A stretch of DNA of 46,000 nucleotides from assembly GCA_905221605.1 (NCBI GenBank), contig CAJNDS010002770.1, positions 1 through 46,000 of the forward strand, given 5' to 3'. The position numbers were made by a program, and so were the translations under genes. The notes below the pieces were generated by a model. That model saw only the letters and a list, made by a program, of their open reading frames with translations, did no database searches and was not told where the DNA came from. The stretch is from Symbiodinium natans. Its lineage: Eukaryota > Sar > Dinophyceae > Suessiales > Symbiodiniaceae. Below, piece by piece: positions 18,387 through 27,195 of this stretch. The number at the start of each line of letters is the position of its first letter. Positions within the stretch are counted from its first letter, which is position 1.

Positions 18387-21300
18387 TCAACACACAGCGA
18401 CCTGTGCAACCCAATCATACTTGGAGTTTCTGTGCTGGTGTTGAAATACGGTCCATGCCGTTTTCCACGCTAACCAATGCGCACCCCCTTCGGCGAGCGC
18501 GAGCATTAAGGTTTCCATTATGTTACCTTTATTGGTGTGGGCTCGGGATTTGACATACTGAATGTCGTTCTGGGAAAGCTGAAGGAGGGGGAGGATGTAC
18601 TCCAAGAGCAGGACGAGTTGGTCATTGGGGGCTTGGAGTTGGGACTTAGTACTATCCTTGAGAACGCCGTATATTGCCGCAACCTGCCAGAAAACTCCAT
18701 CAAAGAACAGGGAACCGAACCCTGCCGAAGTGGCAACTCCTGCGTTGTTGAAAGGGGGCTGACCCAAAACACAGGCCTTCAAGGTCTGATCATAGTCCAG
18801 AAACCAGACGAACTCTTCAGCCAGAGTCTGGAACAAATCCGTGGTCGTTCTGGCCCACGCGCTATCCAGGAACCACACTAGCAGGTCGCGGGACCACTGC
18901 AGCGGTGGAGGGTTGGGCTGTTCATTGCAAGCCTGGTCATATGCTAAGTGGAAGGAAGAGGCCAAGAGCCTGTCCCAGGGAATGAGCTGACAATGCGCTA
19001 CGTCAAAGTCTAGGGCCCAGGAAGGCAAGCGGTACTTCTTGGTGAGCCGGGGCCCGTGGGACTTCCATACGTGCTTAAAGTACTGGTTAAACCATGATGC
19101 AAGGTGAAAAGTTGCTAGAAGGATGTCGTCTGCAAGGGGGCCATACATGTTATAGATGCGATCTTCCATGTCCCATGTGGGGTTGACCCAGGCGGGCTTA
19201 GTCGGGCGCGGGAGGGGGATTAGGTGTCCGAGGTCCCCTTCATACATTACGACGACCCAGTGCGCTGCATACTGACTCGGTGAAAATTGTTCTCGCCAAA
19301 CACCCTCAATTTTGGACTTCATGGCTTGAAGGAGTTGAGTGGTTTCAGGGGTGGCTTCCTGTATGGTGTCGAGCTCATAGAGAAGACGATCCATCATCAA
19401 AAGTTCGGCCTTTCTTGGGGTGGGGTCGGAGGACCAGTTGTCTCTAACTTGTTGGGAGGACCAGTACTTGCGATGTTCTCTACAAAACTCACATGCTGGG
19501 GAATGTCCTAAGGGTTGGGCGCAAATAACGCCGGCTTCATTGAGGCAGGGGCAGATCAAGGTTCTTAGTGGGGCTGTGTCTTTCCACTGAAAGCCCGGGG
19601 GAACTGGGTGCCTACCGCATTCCTGGCAATCAATATTGAACCCAAGAGCGCATGAACATGTGGAGCAAATGACTACCTGCTGGAGCTGGGAATATCCTTT
19701 TTTGCCTTCTTGGTAGGAGTTCTTCGTCTGTTGTTTGGCTCCCTTGTTAGCGGTGGAGCGGGCATCTCCATACAATGGCTGGGACTGGGGCGCAAAGCGG
19801 TTATACGGGCCTGAGCCCCAACGATCTCCATTGTTGTCGGTATCATTGTTGGGGTCCTTCCAATTTGTGCGATGATCATGGTCTCTTTCTTTCCAATCGC
19901 CTTTTGCTTGGGATTTACCGTGTCCCTTCTTGGACCCTTTAGCTGGGTAGCTGGAATACGAATACGAGGTGGAATAGTTCTGGGTGAAACGGCCCCACGC
20001 GGTTTGGGTCTGCTTGCCCTTACCGGAGGGTCGGGACTTAGGGGAACCCTTTGTGAAATCCTCTGCCACACCATGGTCCTGGAAAGCTTGGGCTGTGAGG
20101 GCCGTAAGGCCACCTGCTCCCTGAAACGGCAACATGGGGTGAGACTCTAAGAGGCTCGCAAGCTCAGAGGAAATTCGGACTGGCATGACGGGGTACGTGA
20201 AAGCCTGGAGGCTAGCGAGGGTTGTGAGGTCGAAGGCCTTGTCAAAGGAAGCGCGCTGCGTGGTGGTGCGGTCAATGGTGGCCCTGCGGAGGGCCTGTAT
20301 CAGCTGTACCGTGTCGTGGAGTCGCTTTGTGAATTTGGAATGCCACTTGACCAGAAACTCGTCATAGTACTTCTCGTGAACCAGCAAAAGACACGTATAA
20401 CGGCGAGGGTAACGGGGATCCAACACGTAGGCGACCTGGGCCAGAAGCTGCTTGGGCTCTTCGTCTCTTGGAGTCCAAATCTGGAGGGTCTGCCTCCAGG
20501 TCTGCAGGTCCGGGGTGTCTGTGCACTCAGCGAGGAGGTCGATTAAGGCGTAAAACGGCTGCATGGCCAGTCTGTCGTCGGTGGGCAAGTCCTGCTCGAT
20601 TCTGATTTTGCAGTCTGGGATGTCTGGCGACTTCCAATATCTGCGTGTTTGCCGCATGTAGTCTCGAAACTGCTGAGCCTGCATCTCTGTGACAAACTCT
20701 ACTCGGGCCACCGAGGAGTGCGAAGTAACCATATGGTTGTGGAGGGCCGCGATGTCTGTCCATTGTAGACCAGCTCCGTTGACATAGTGGTACAAGTTGC
20801 TGTCCAACGTTTTCTTGTTAAAAAGGGCCGGAAGGTCCAGGAGGAGAACTGTCTTGTTGGCTCGGGCACGTTCCAGTACTTGCAGTTGGGCTGAGTGTCT
20901 TTCAGTGGTAATCTGCTGCATGGAAAACTCGGCTTGGACCTGGTTGTAAAAGAGATCACAGCATTGGTAAAGCTTGTCCATGTTCGGCAGCATTGACTGC
21001 TTGTGGTACTTCATCATTGCCTGCTGCAAGGAGGTATTGTCAGTGACCTCAGGGAGGGGAACGTCCTGCTCATTGCCCGGGCTGAATATTCTCTTCTTCG
21101 TAGCAGCCTGCTTGAAATCTCCAGTGGTCGGGTCGTACTTCTCTGTGGCGTTGTGGATGGCAAGAAAATCCGTGCGCGCTGTGGCGCTTGACTTCAACTT
21201 GTCTTGTAGAGTGGGGTCGAGGTCGGCGAAGTTGATATCTAAATCAGTAAGCTTGTCGATGAAAGTGCGTATTTCCTCATCTTCCTGTAATCGCGCCTTC

Positions 21301-21461
21301 TTCTGAGGCGAGAGTTCGGGCGCCTTCTTGGCTGCCGACTGTTGGGCTTGCCATTGACGAAACTGTTCAAGGTCTTCTGAACTCAGAGCCGGAAGGCTCG
21401 GCGTAGGCGTGGGTTCTGTGTCGTTCAACGCGTCGGGCTCGGACTTTGCTGCGGTATCCAT
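18387..21461 (-). CDS. LINE ORF1: nucleic-acid-binding protein
   Basis: 1024 residues, ATG at 21461, ending 24 bp before ORF2. Residues 1-60 are acidic and Pro/Ser-rich. Residues about 200-270 look like an RNA-recognition fold (KTVLLLDLPALF, then VARVEFVTEMQAQQFRDYM). About 470-560 are basic and low-complexity (Lys/Gly/Ser, then Asp/Asn). About 598-660 carry paired Cys motifs (CSTCSC, CQEC, CPC, CEFC) suggesting zinc binding. The C-terminal 350 residues have no recognised domain. LINE ORF1 proteins normally coat element RNA; at over 1000 residues this one is long. Domain calls are by eye. Confidence 0.8.
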   Translation of the reverse strand: MDTAAKSEPDALNDTEPTPTPSLPALSSEDLEQFRQWQAQQSAAKKAPELSPQKKARLQEDEEIRTFIDKLTDLDINFADLDPTLQDKLKSSATARTDFLAIHNATEKYDPTTGDFKQAATKKRIFSPGNEQDVPLPEVTDNTSLQQAMMKYHKQSMLPNMDKLYQCCDLFYNQVQAEFSMQQITTERHSAQLQVLERARANKTVLLLDLPALFNKKTLDSNLYHYVNGAGLQWTDIAALHNHMVTSHSSVARVEFVTEMQAQQFRDYMRQTRRYWKSPDIPDCKIRIEQDLPTDDRLAMQPFYALIDLLAECTDTPDLQTWRQTLQIWTPRDEEPKQLLAQVAYVLDPRYPRRYTCLLLVHEKYYDEFLVKWHSKFTKRLHDTVQLIQALRRATIDRTTTQRASFDKAFDLTTLASLQAFTYPVMPVRISSELASLLESHPMLPFQGAGGLTALTAQAFQDHGVAEDFTKGSPKSRPSGKGKQTQTAWGRFTQNYSTSYSYSSYPAKGSKKGHGKSQAKGDWKERDHDHRTNWKDPNNDTDNNGDRWGSGPYNRFAPQSQPLYGDARSTANKGAKQQTKNSYQEGKKGYSQLQQVVICSTCSCALGFNIDCQECGRHPVPPGFQWKDTAPLRTLICPCLNEAGVICAQPLGHSPACEFCREHRKYWSSQQVRDNWSSDPTPRKAELLMMDRLLYELDTIQEATPETTQLLQAMKSKIEGVWREQFSPSQYAAHWVVVMYEGDLGHLIPLPRPTKPAWVNPTWDMEDRIYNMYGPLADDILLATFHLASWFNQYFKHVWKSHGPRLTKKYRLPSWALDFDVAHCQLIPWDRLLASSFHLAYDQACNEQPNPPPLQWSRDLLVWFLDSAWARTTTDLFQTLAEEFVWFLDYDQTLKACVLGQPPFNNAGVATSAGFGSLFFDGVFWQVAAIYGVLKDSTKSQLQAPNDQLVLLLEYILPLLQLSQNDIQYVKSRAHTNKGNIMETLMLALAEGGAHWLAWKTAWTVFQHQHRNSKYDWVAQVAVC

Positions 21462-21600
21462 GGCTCAAGAGCTCGGAGAATCTGTTCTTAAAGAACAAGG
21501 AAAAGGACGAAGATGTTCAAAACATCTGGAAGGCTTCGACAAGAGGACCTATGATCGAAAAAAAAGCGAGAGACTAGAGAACGTCAATGGGCATAACCCA

Positions 21601-21719
21601 GATGAAGGTCAGGCACGAGATTTCGGACTATGTCCGCTCTGTGCTCTCTGTGCTCGTGCCAAACGCCTCCCTAAACGCCCTAAACCCTATAAAAGCTTCC
21701 CACAGATCCCCGAAGCCCC
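21601..21719. other. LINE 5' flank
   Basis: Mixed sequence between the LINE leader and the next array. The boundary of the element is not visible. Confidence 0.3.
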
Positions 21720-21842
21720 AAAACCCGAACCCCAAACCCTAAACCCCAAACCCTAAACTCTAAACCCGAATCCTAAACCCGAATCCTAAACCCCAAACCC
21801 CAAACCCCAAACCCCAAACCCTAAACCCTAAACCCTAAACCC
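21720..21842 (-). repeat. CCCTAAA/CCCCAAA array
   Basis: Heptamers in CCCTAAA orientation, mixed with CCCCAAA and CCCGAATCCTAAA variants. Confidence 0.9.
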
Positions 21843-21989
21843 CCCCTGAAAACACTTCCAGTGGGCGCCTTCCTCTCTGGAGCCAAGAGCCGGTTGGCGG
21901 GATGAGGCGGCGTTTGTGAAGGAGGAATGATGCAGGGGGGCATAGGAGGGGGGTTTAGGGTTTAGGGTTTAGGGTATAGGGTTTAGGGG

Positions 21990-22500
21990 GCTTTGGAAGC
22001 AACTTTCGGGGTTGAGTTTGGGGTTTCCAGTAGCTTCAACCTTGAGGGTGTCTTGTTGGGGAGGAGCTGCGTCGTTAAGAAAACTCTTGAGGCCTCTTCC
22101 AGAGATCCGTTCAGGGTGGGCTTGCGGTGACCTCAGATAAATACCACTTTTGCTTCTTCTTGGGAGAAAAAACCACTTGCAAAGAAGGTGGCTCTCTTTA
22201 TCCTTCCGCCTCCGGGCGTGTCCGCCCGAAAGGAGATCTCCAGGTCGGCCCTGTGGACACACACAGAGCTCGCAAGCGTCCTGGATGGCAGCCTGTTGGA
22301 GAGAACGCAGCGGACAAGGGCGCCTCGGGTCATGCACGTCCGAAGCCCCAAGGCACGCCTCCATGGCAAAAATCTTGGATGATCCAGCAAGCTGGCCGCC
22401 AGCTTCGACACTCTGCGCGCTTTTGCCCCTGGGGCTTTGCAATCTGCTTCTCCTCCTCAGGCTTGAGGTGCGGCTACCCATGCTGGCCCCCAGCATCGCG
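21990..22500 (-). other. GC-rich block open in several frames
   Basis: Minus-strand frames stay open for 90-175 codons, and a plus frame stays open for 148. One minus frame has CELCVCPQ and KESHLLCKW; another reads RADLEISFRADTPGGGRIKR. Probably one or more exons, but the frame cannot be chosen, so no gene is called. Confidence 0.35.
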
Positions 22501-22568
22501 CTGCTTGCACAGGGCGTCTACTTCGGCACGATGATCCAGAGCAGCTGCAGAAGCCGCGCCAGCTCTAC

Positions 22569-22676
22569 TTTGCAACGTCCAAAAGCTCATCCGTGATGAG
22601 GTCTTGGTCTGACATGGAGAAGTGCCTGCCAGACACGAACCGTGGGTTGTCGACGATCAGCTCACCATCCCAATTC
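22569..22676 (-). CDS. Candidate internal exon, unknown gene
   Basis: A 108 nt block with an AG|G acceptor (CCGAG|GAATTGG) and a GT donor (GCAAA|GTAGAG). It reads ELIVDNPRFVSGRHFSMSDQ and onward to DELLDVAK. Good amino-acid texture and matching splice-site style, but no recognised family. Confidence 0.5.
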
Positions 22677-22779
22677 CTCGGTTCCCCAAAAGCCTAGGGA
22701 GAACAAAGGTTTCGGCACCCTGTTCGGTTTTAGCTAGGGACTCCAAAACTGAAAAAAGGGGGAATACCCCTATACATCC

Positions 22780-23157
22780 TGTAAACCCTCTAAACACAGA
22801 AAACCCTAACGAACCCTATAAACCCTAATGAACCCTTTTAACCCGATAAACCCTGTTCTCCCTATAATACCGATTTTGAAAACCCTCTGAACCCTAAACC
22901 CCAAAACCCCAAAACCCAAAACCCCAAAACCCTAAACCCTGTAAACCCTAAACCCCTGGTTCAGAGACTAAGGGTCCGGGGATTGGGCTTTTGAGGGTTC
23001 AGGGGAGGCCTTCTGGGGGGGTTTTAGGGTTTCCTGTAAACCCTGCAAACCCTAGCCCTAAACCCTAAACCCTCAACCCTGAACCCTAAACCCAAAAACC
23101 CTAAACCCCAGAACCCCTAAACCCCAAAACCCTAAACCCTAAACCCTGTAAACCCTT
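22780..23157 (-). repeat. Degenerate CCCTAAA arrays
   Basis: Two runs (22780-22960 and 23035-23157) of CCCTAAA, CCCTGTAAA and CCCAAAA variants, separated by a short non-repeat segment. Confidence 0.8.
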
Positions 23158-23159
23158 GG

Positions 23160-23232
23160 TTCCGAGAGTCGGGATGCGACCCCAGGGGCTGTAGTTGTAG
23201 CATTGCTTTTCCAAGATCTCCTGGAGACGTCG
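23160..23232 (-). CDS. Candidate exon, possibly of the FkbM gene
   Basis: Minus-strand block reading RRLQEILEKQCYNYSPWGRI. It shares a CTCCAGGAG segment with the end of the 23510-23596 block, and the peptide LQE is common to both, so the two may join across the 270 bp array. Downstream position fits a C-terminal exon of the methyltransferase gene. Confidence 0.4.
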
Positions 23233-23237
23233 GACAG

Positions 23238-23506
23238 GTTTAGGGTTTAGGGTTTAGGGTTTAGGGTTTAGGGTTTAGGGTTTAGGGTTTAGGGTTTAGG
23301 GTTTTAGGGTTTAGGGTTTAGGGTTTAGGGTTTAGGGTTTAGGGTTTAGGGTTTAGGGTTTAGGGTTTAGGGTTTAGGGTTTAGAGTTTAGGGCTTAGGG
23401 TTTAGAGTTTAGGGTTTAGAGTTTTAGGGTTTAGAGTTTTGGGTTTAGGGTTTAGGGTTTTAGGGTTTGAATGGTTTTATGGTTTTAGGGTTTGGGGTTT
23501 AGGGTT
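23238..23506 (+). repeat. TTTAGGG array flanked by a direct repeat
   Basis: About 270 bp of TTTAGGG, perfect at the left and increasingly variant at the right. An 11 bp sequence TCTCCTGGAGA, itself palindromic, occurs on both sides at 23217-23227 and 23507-23517. Confidence 0.95.
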
Positions 23507-23509
23507 TCT

Positions 23510-23596
23510 CCTGGAGATGTTTGACCTCCACGCCCGTTTCGCCATGGGCTCCCCGCAGGTGCTCTCGAACGCACTGCCTTCGGGACGAAATGAACC
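23510..23596 (-). CDS. Candidate exon following FkbM exon 23660-23860
   Basis: It starts after a CAG|GG acceptor at 23596. Two frames are open. Phase-0 joining from the upstream GAG|GT donor reads GSFRPEGSAFESTCGEPMAK. Another frame reads VREHLRGAHGETGVEVKHLQ and matches the next block. The frame is unresolved. Confidence 0.4.
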
Positions 23597-23659
23597 CTGA
23601 AAGGGGTTCAGGGTTTAGGGTTTAGGGTTTAGGGTTTAGGGTTTAGGGTTTAGGGTTAC
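23597..23659 (-). other. 63 nt intron made of CCCTAAA repeat
   Basis: On the transcribed strand it begins GTAACCCTAAACCC and ends CCCCTTTCAG. In between are about six telomere-type heptamers and almost nothing else. The donor directly follows the conserved FkbM exon. Confidence 0.5.
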
Positions 23660-25786
23660 CTCAATAAGGTTGTAGCAGTACAGGGTAGATGACCCCAATT
23701 TCAGGGATTCGTTTCGTCCCCAAGTGCCAAGCTGCTTGTCTGGAGTATAGGGTAGGTCGTAGATCACAATCCAATCTTGAAACCTTCTGACTATCTCCTC
23801 ATGGATCTCCGGCGAATGCGTGCCAATGACGAGGCGGTAGACCTTTTGGGCAATGGCTTCCTTGGTAGCCCAGTAAAACATCTTTTCATAAGGGCACCCC
23901 CCCCCCCCCCCCCCCCATTTTGGGTTTAGCTACTTTAATACGGAAACCTTGGACTCAAAAAAGGGGAAGAGGGCACCACTGGGCTGCCAAGCCTCAAGCA
24001 AGAGTGGGCTGCTCAAGAGGTGCTCTTCGGCTCCCTGCACGTCCATGTCCAGAACGTCCACGTGGTCCTGGCTGAAGATCCACCTTAGCCTAACCATATT
24101 ACAACAAGGGCACCCTTTTTTTGGGTTGGTTACTTTATAAGGGAACCCATAACCAAAAAAGGGCAAAGGGTACCACTGGGCTACTAAGCCACTGGGCCAG
24201 CCCTTCACTCGAGGCCTCCGCGCAGTCCAGGGAGTAGTTCAGGCTGTTGATGGCCATGACTCTGGCAAGCTCCCCGCAAAATGTGGCGTCGGACTCCACG
24301 AAATGAAGGGCATAAGGCCTCTCCAGGGTCGCCAGCATATGCACGAAAATGGGGGACACACCTCAAGGGACAACAAGGGAACCGTGGGCTCAACCCACCT
24401 TCTCGTTTTGTTGCACAACTGGGGCGAGCTTATTAGAGCACACAGACACGCGAGAGCAACGTGGCCCTCCTTGAGGAGGTCGAGGGACGTGATGAAGGCT
24501 CCAGAGAGGCGCCCCTACATCCTAAGCGCTAAGCCACAAGACCTGGATTTCCACTGCCATAGGGGTGGGGGGGGGTTACTCAAAATCTCTACTAAAGGTA
24601 GTACAAGAATCCTTTCTTGATTGGGGAGGTTTAGGGATTACGGGTTGCGTTCTCCCTTATGGCTCTTTCGGGAAGAGGAAGTTTTTGAATCTTAGAATCA
24701 ACAGCTGCCATATCGTTGCGCTTCCTAAGCCCTGAACCTAAACCCTCATAACCATCAGCGACGGTCTACTGCCAAGCCCGAAATCCCAAACCCCAAGCCC
24801 CAAACCCGAAACCCCTAAACTCGAAGCCCTAAATCCCAAACCCTAAGCCCCCAACCCTACACCCCAAAACCTAAACCCTAAACCCCAACCTCCAAACCCT
24901 AAACCCCCCCCACCCAAGCCCCCCCCCCCCCCCCCCCCCCCCCCCGGCATGGGGTTCAGCATCGCGAGGGCCGCAGCGGCACGTGCACCCCAGGTTCCCC
25001 AGCGGGCGCCCAACTCCGCCATGACGAAGGAGCTGCGGGCGCGCAGGACCTGGGAGGGATGGTGGGCTTCAGAGGGTTTAGGGTTTAGGGTTTAGGGTTT
25101 AGGGTTTAGGGTTTAGCTTGTCAGGGGACCTCAACCCCTAAAAAAGGGGCATAAGGGCTTGCAACGTGGCCCCAGTTTAGGTGTTGCGTTCATACGCAGG
25201 GCTTCGGGGGATTTGGAGGGGCCGAGGGTTTCAGGGTTTGGGGTTACAAGGCCTTTGGCGTTTGGGGGGTACGCGGTTTGGCGCTTGAGGAGCTCTTGGG
25301 ATTTAGGGCTTTGGAATGGTGACTCCGCACAAGGCTCGTCACACCCAGAACTCAACTACTTCATGAGCCTCTGTACATCGCAGACACAACCTCCTCCCCT
25401 GAACCCTAAAACCTAAACCCTAAACCCTAAACCCTAAAGCCGTATCAGGCCCAGGTGCAGCTTGGTAGATGGCCACATGCTCACTATACTCTTCATCAAT
25501 GATGGGCAAGGCAGGCCTTGGTTGCCCAGTATCCATCTTATAATCGGGGTTTAAGGGTGAGGGTTTAGGGTTTAGGGTTTAGGGTTTAGGGTTTAGGGTT
25601 TAGGGTTTAGGGTTTAGGGTTTAGGGTTTAGGGTTTAGGGTTTAAGGGTGAGGGTTTAGGGTTTAGGGTTTAGGGTTCAGGGTTCAGGGTTCAGGGTTTA
25701 GGGTGTAGGGTTTAGGGTTTATGAGGAAGGCAACCTTGAACCAACAACAAAAGGGCAAAATGGTGCCACTGGGCGACCAAGAGGCT
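23660..25786 (-). CDS. FkbM-family methyltransferase gene (partial)
   Basis: Six minus-strand exons join in frame: about 25833-25786, 25516-25441, 25049-24949, 24318-24193, 24083-23996 and 23860-23660. Signature peptides in order are PALPIIDEEY, SFVMAELGARWGTWGARAA (SAM-binding start), MLNPMPYALHFVESD, VDVLDMDVQGAEEHLL (the FkbM core with DxDVQGAE) and YRLVIGTHSPEIHEE. Joins are FIQ|PALP, PDT|VLR, NPM|PYAL, AQ|WIFSQ and L|EAIAQ. Donors are GC, GC, GC, GT and GA, each with AG|G. FkbM proteins are SAM-dependent O-methyltransferases; the substrate cannot be read from this. No start or stop is assigned. Upstream block 25885-25966 and downstream blocks 23510-23596 and 23160-23232 may belong. Confidence 0.85.
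23861..23995 (-). mobile_element. Introner in FkbM gene, with poly-C
   Basis: A 135 nt intron. The flanks are GAGGC and GAAGC. The ends read CTTGGCAGCCCAGT and ACTGGGCTACCAAG, inverted repeats at 13 of 14 positions. GA donor, AG|G acceptor. A homopolymer of about 24 C (plus strand, near 23899-23922) sits inside. Confidence 0.85.
24084..24192 (-). mobile_element. Introner in FkbM gene, no array
   Basis: A 109 nt intron and the cleanest copy. A GTGG duplication flanks it; the 5' end is CTTAGTAGCCCAGTGG and the 3' end is GGTTAGGCTAAG. GT-AG splicing restores Q|W and leads straight into the DVQGAE exon. It contains no telomere-type heptamers, so it shows the basic element. Confidence 0.9.
24319..24948 (-). 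other. 630 nt intron with poly-C and CCCTAAA
   Basis: The join from AT|GCC to GAGAG|GCC gives NPMPYAL in frame with a GC donor. It contains a run of about 26 C near 24920-24945 and a degenerate CCCTAAA array (24720-24912). An open minus block near 24420-24500 reads AFITSLDLLKEGHVALACL and may be an alternative or separate exon. Confidence 0.6.
25050..25440 (-). other. 391 nt intron with inverted arrays at both ends
   Basis: GC donor (ACG|GCTTTAGGG), CCCAG|G acceptor. A TTTAGGG array (25074-25117) lies at one end and a CCCTAAA array (25404-25430) at the other, so the two ends of the intron RNA can pair. Confidence 0.65.
25517..25785 (-). mobile_element. Introner with large TTTAGGG array inside
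   Basis: A 269 nt intron with GCCT duplicated at its edges. The ends CTTGGTCGCCCAGT and ACTGGGCAACCAAG are inverted repeats at 13 of 14 positions. GC donor, AG|G acceptor. A TTTAGGG array of about 175 bp (25552-25727) separates the internal GGTTCAAGGTT portion from the 3' end. Confidence 0.85.
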
Positions 25787-25884
25787 GGATGAAGGGCATC
25801 CCGCCCTGCAGATGGGCCTCGGGCAGGCTCTCTGCTGGGTTTAGGGTTTAGGGTTTGGGGTTTAGGGTTTAGGGTTTAGGGTTT

Positions 25885-25966
25885 CAGATGGGCTGACTTG
25901 GCGGCGCCACTGTTTTTCAAGGCAAACCTTTTGAGCAAGCTCCTGTGTAGGATCCCACTGCGACTT
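25885..25966 (-). CDS. Candidate exon upstream of FkbM exons
   Basis: Minus-strand open block reading SGILHRSLLKRFALKNSGAA between two arrays. It could be an upstream exon of the methyltransferase gene; no join was established. Confidence 0.35.
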
Positions 25967-26075
25967 GCCCTATACCCTAAACCCTAAACCCACAGACCCC
26001 AAACCCAACAGTACCTGGACAACAAGCAAGGCGATGGCATGCAAATTCCCTCTAACCCCCCCACAAACCCGAGAC

Positions 26076-26157
26076 TCCGCACGCCTCATGCAAGTAGCAG
26101 TTTGTCCACCGGCCCGGCGACGCATAAAAGTAGTTCATGCATCCATATTCCTGACAG
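26076..26157 (-). CDS. PAN/Apple-like domain exon
   Basis: The minus strand reads CQEYGCMNYFYASPGRWTNC then YLHEACG. The Cys spacing, the central YFYA strand and the late CYL resemble PAN/Apple modules, which bind proteins or carbohydrates in secreted proteins. The acceptor is CACAG near 26157; the donor is GGA|GTCTC at 26076. It may be part of an upstream gene or of the methyltransferase gene. Confidence 0.45.
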
Positions 26158-26274
26158 CTGTGGAGGCGCGAGGTTTAGGGTTTAGGGTTTAGGGTTTAGG
26201 GTTTAGGGTTTAGGGTTTAGGGTTTGGGGTTTAGGGTTTAGGGTTTAGGGTTTAGGGGCCTGAGAGCTCAGGTT

Positions 26275-26365
26275 TGACATTACGGCTATCGGGTCCCAAA
26301 CAAGGAGCTAACATATCCCCGCTCCCTCCTTTGAAGGTTCTTCTCCAGCCTATATTGCACATGGC
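26275..26365 (-). CDS. Candidate internal exon, unknown gene
   Basis: Minus-strand open block reading HVQYRLEKNLQRRERGYVSS, highly charged. Flanked by arrays at 26171-26256 and 26376-26400. Confidence 0.35.
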
Positions 26366-26399
26366 TGCCGTTTAGGGTCTAGGGTTTAGGTTTTAGGGT

Positions 26400-26790
26400 G
26401 TAATTACCCAAGTCAAGAAAACAAAACATGTACTAACGCCTCCTAAAAAATATTCTTACCCTCCCACTTATCTTATACCAACAGTTCCCTGGTTCCCTGT
26501 ATAGCATCGTCAGTTCTCATCGCATGGACTGTGAATGTCTCATGGTAGCGAACCCGGCCTGGAAGACAAAGGAAATCCAAAGCTCTCTCTAAACCCTCCA
26601 AAGCCTTTAAGCACTGAAGCCTCTGAGCCCACTGGGCCCTCGAAACCCCTTAACTTAAATCCTCTAAACCCGCTAGACACCCGAAACCCTCTAGACTCTA
26701 AACCCTGTAAAGCCCCCGAAGCCCTCCAAAGACACCCTGAACTCTCTAAACCCTCTCTAGCCGCCCTCAAACCCCTCTAAACCCCCTACT
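26400..26790. other. AT-richer segment then degenerate CCCTAAA
   Basis: 26400-26560 shows no supported feature. 26572-26790 is a decayed CCCTAAA-like run. The open frames there are repeat translation. Confidence 0.4.
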
Positions 26791-26794
26791 CCCG

Positions 26795-26880
26795 CTCTGT
26801 GGCGGCCCACCGCTTTCAAGCCGAGTTGCATTCCACTGAGCCGACCGGTTTCCTGAGTTGTGACCGAGTCGAAGCTTTCA
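26795..26880 (-). CDS. Candidate internal exon, unknown gene
   Basis: Minus-strand open block reading SFDSVTTQETGRLSGMQLGL. Not recognised. Confidence 0.3.
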
Positions 26881-27054
26881 GGGCTTCGGGCTTGGGGCTT
26901 AGGGTTTCGGGAGCACTTGGTGAGTCTATGAAGTTGTTCCCCCCCTTCTTGTACACTTAGTAAACGAAGGAAGGGGTTTGGCTTACCCTAAACCCTAAAC
27001 CCTAAACCCTAAACCCTAAACCCCCTAGACCATAAACCCTAAAAGAAGGAAACC

Positions 27055-27125
27055 CAAACGAGCCTCCCAAAGCGCAGCCCAGTGTCGGTCGCAGTCCTCG
27101 GCTGCCCAGTGATCGATCTAGAAAG
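27055..27125 (-). CDS. Candidate internal exon, unknown gene
   Basis: Minus-strand open block reading DHWAAEDCDRHWAALWEARL, rich in Trp and Ala. It sits between a CCCTAAA array (left) and a TTTAGGG array (right). Not recognised. Confidence 0.35.
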
Positions 27126-27195
27126 GCTTAAAGTTTAGGGTTTAGGGTTTAGGGTTTAGGGTTTAGGGTTTAGGGTTTAGGGTTTAGGGAACACT

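Larger units (their letters stand above)
13180..21600 (-). mobile_element. LINE (non-LTR retrotransposon), two ORFs
   Basis: An 8.2-8.4 kb element transcribed leftward: a 5' leader (about 21462-21600), ORF1 (18387-21461), a 24 bp gap, ORF2 (13260-18362), then a short 3' region ending in a (GA)n/(CT)n tract near 13190. Both ORFs are uninterrupted over 1024 and 1700 codons, which points to a recent insertion. I could not define a target-site duplication or the exact ends. No TTTAGGG arrays occur inside, unlike the flanks. Confidence 0.93.

Noticed and set aside
18362-18389. ORF1-ORF2 fusion by frameshift
   Set aside because: ORF2 has its own ATG 24 bp after the ORF1 stop, so re-initiation or separate translation is simpler and no slippery site is evident.
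24084-24192. The family 1 element as a tRNA-derived SINE
   Set aside because: On the minus strand TAGCCCAGTGG resembles an A box and GGTTCAAGGTTCC a B box, but the spacing is too short for a tRNA head. The inverted ends, short duplications and in-frame exon joins fit a mobile intron better.
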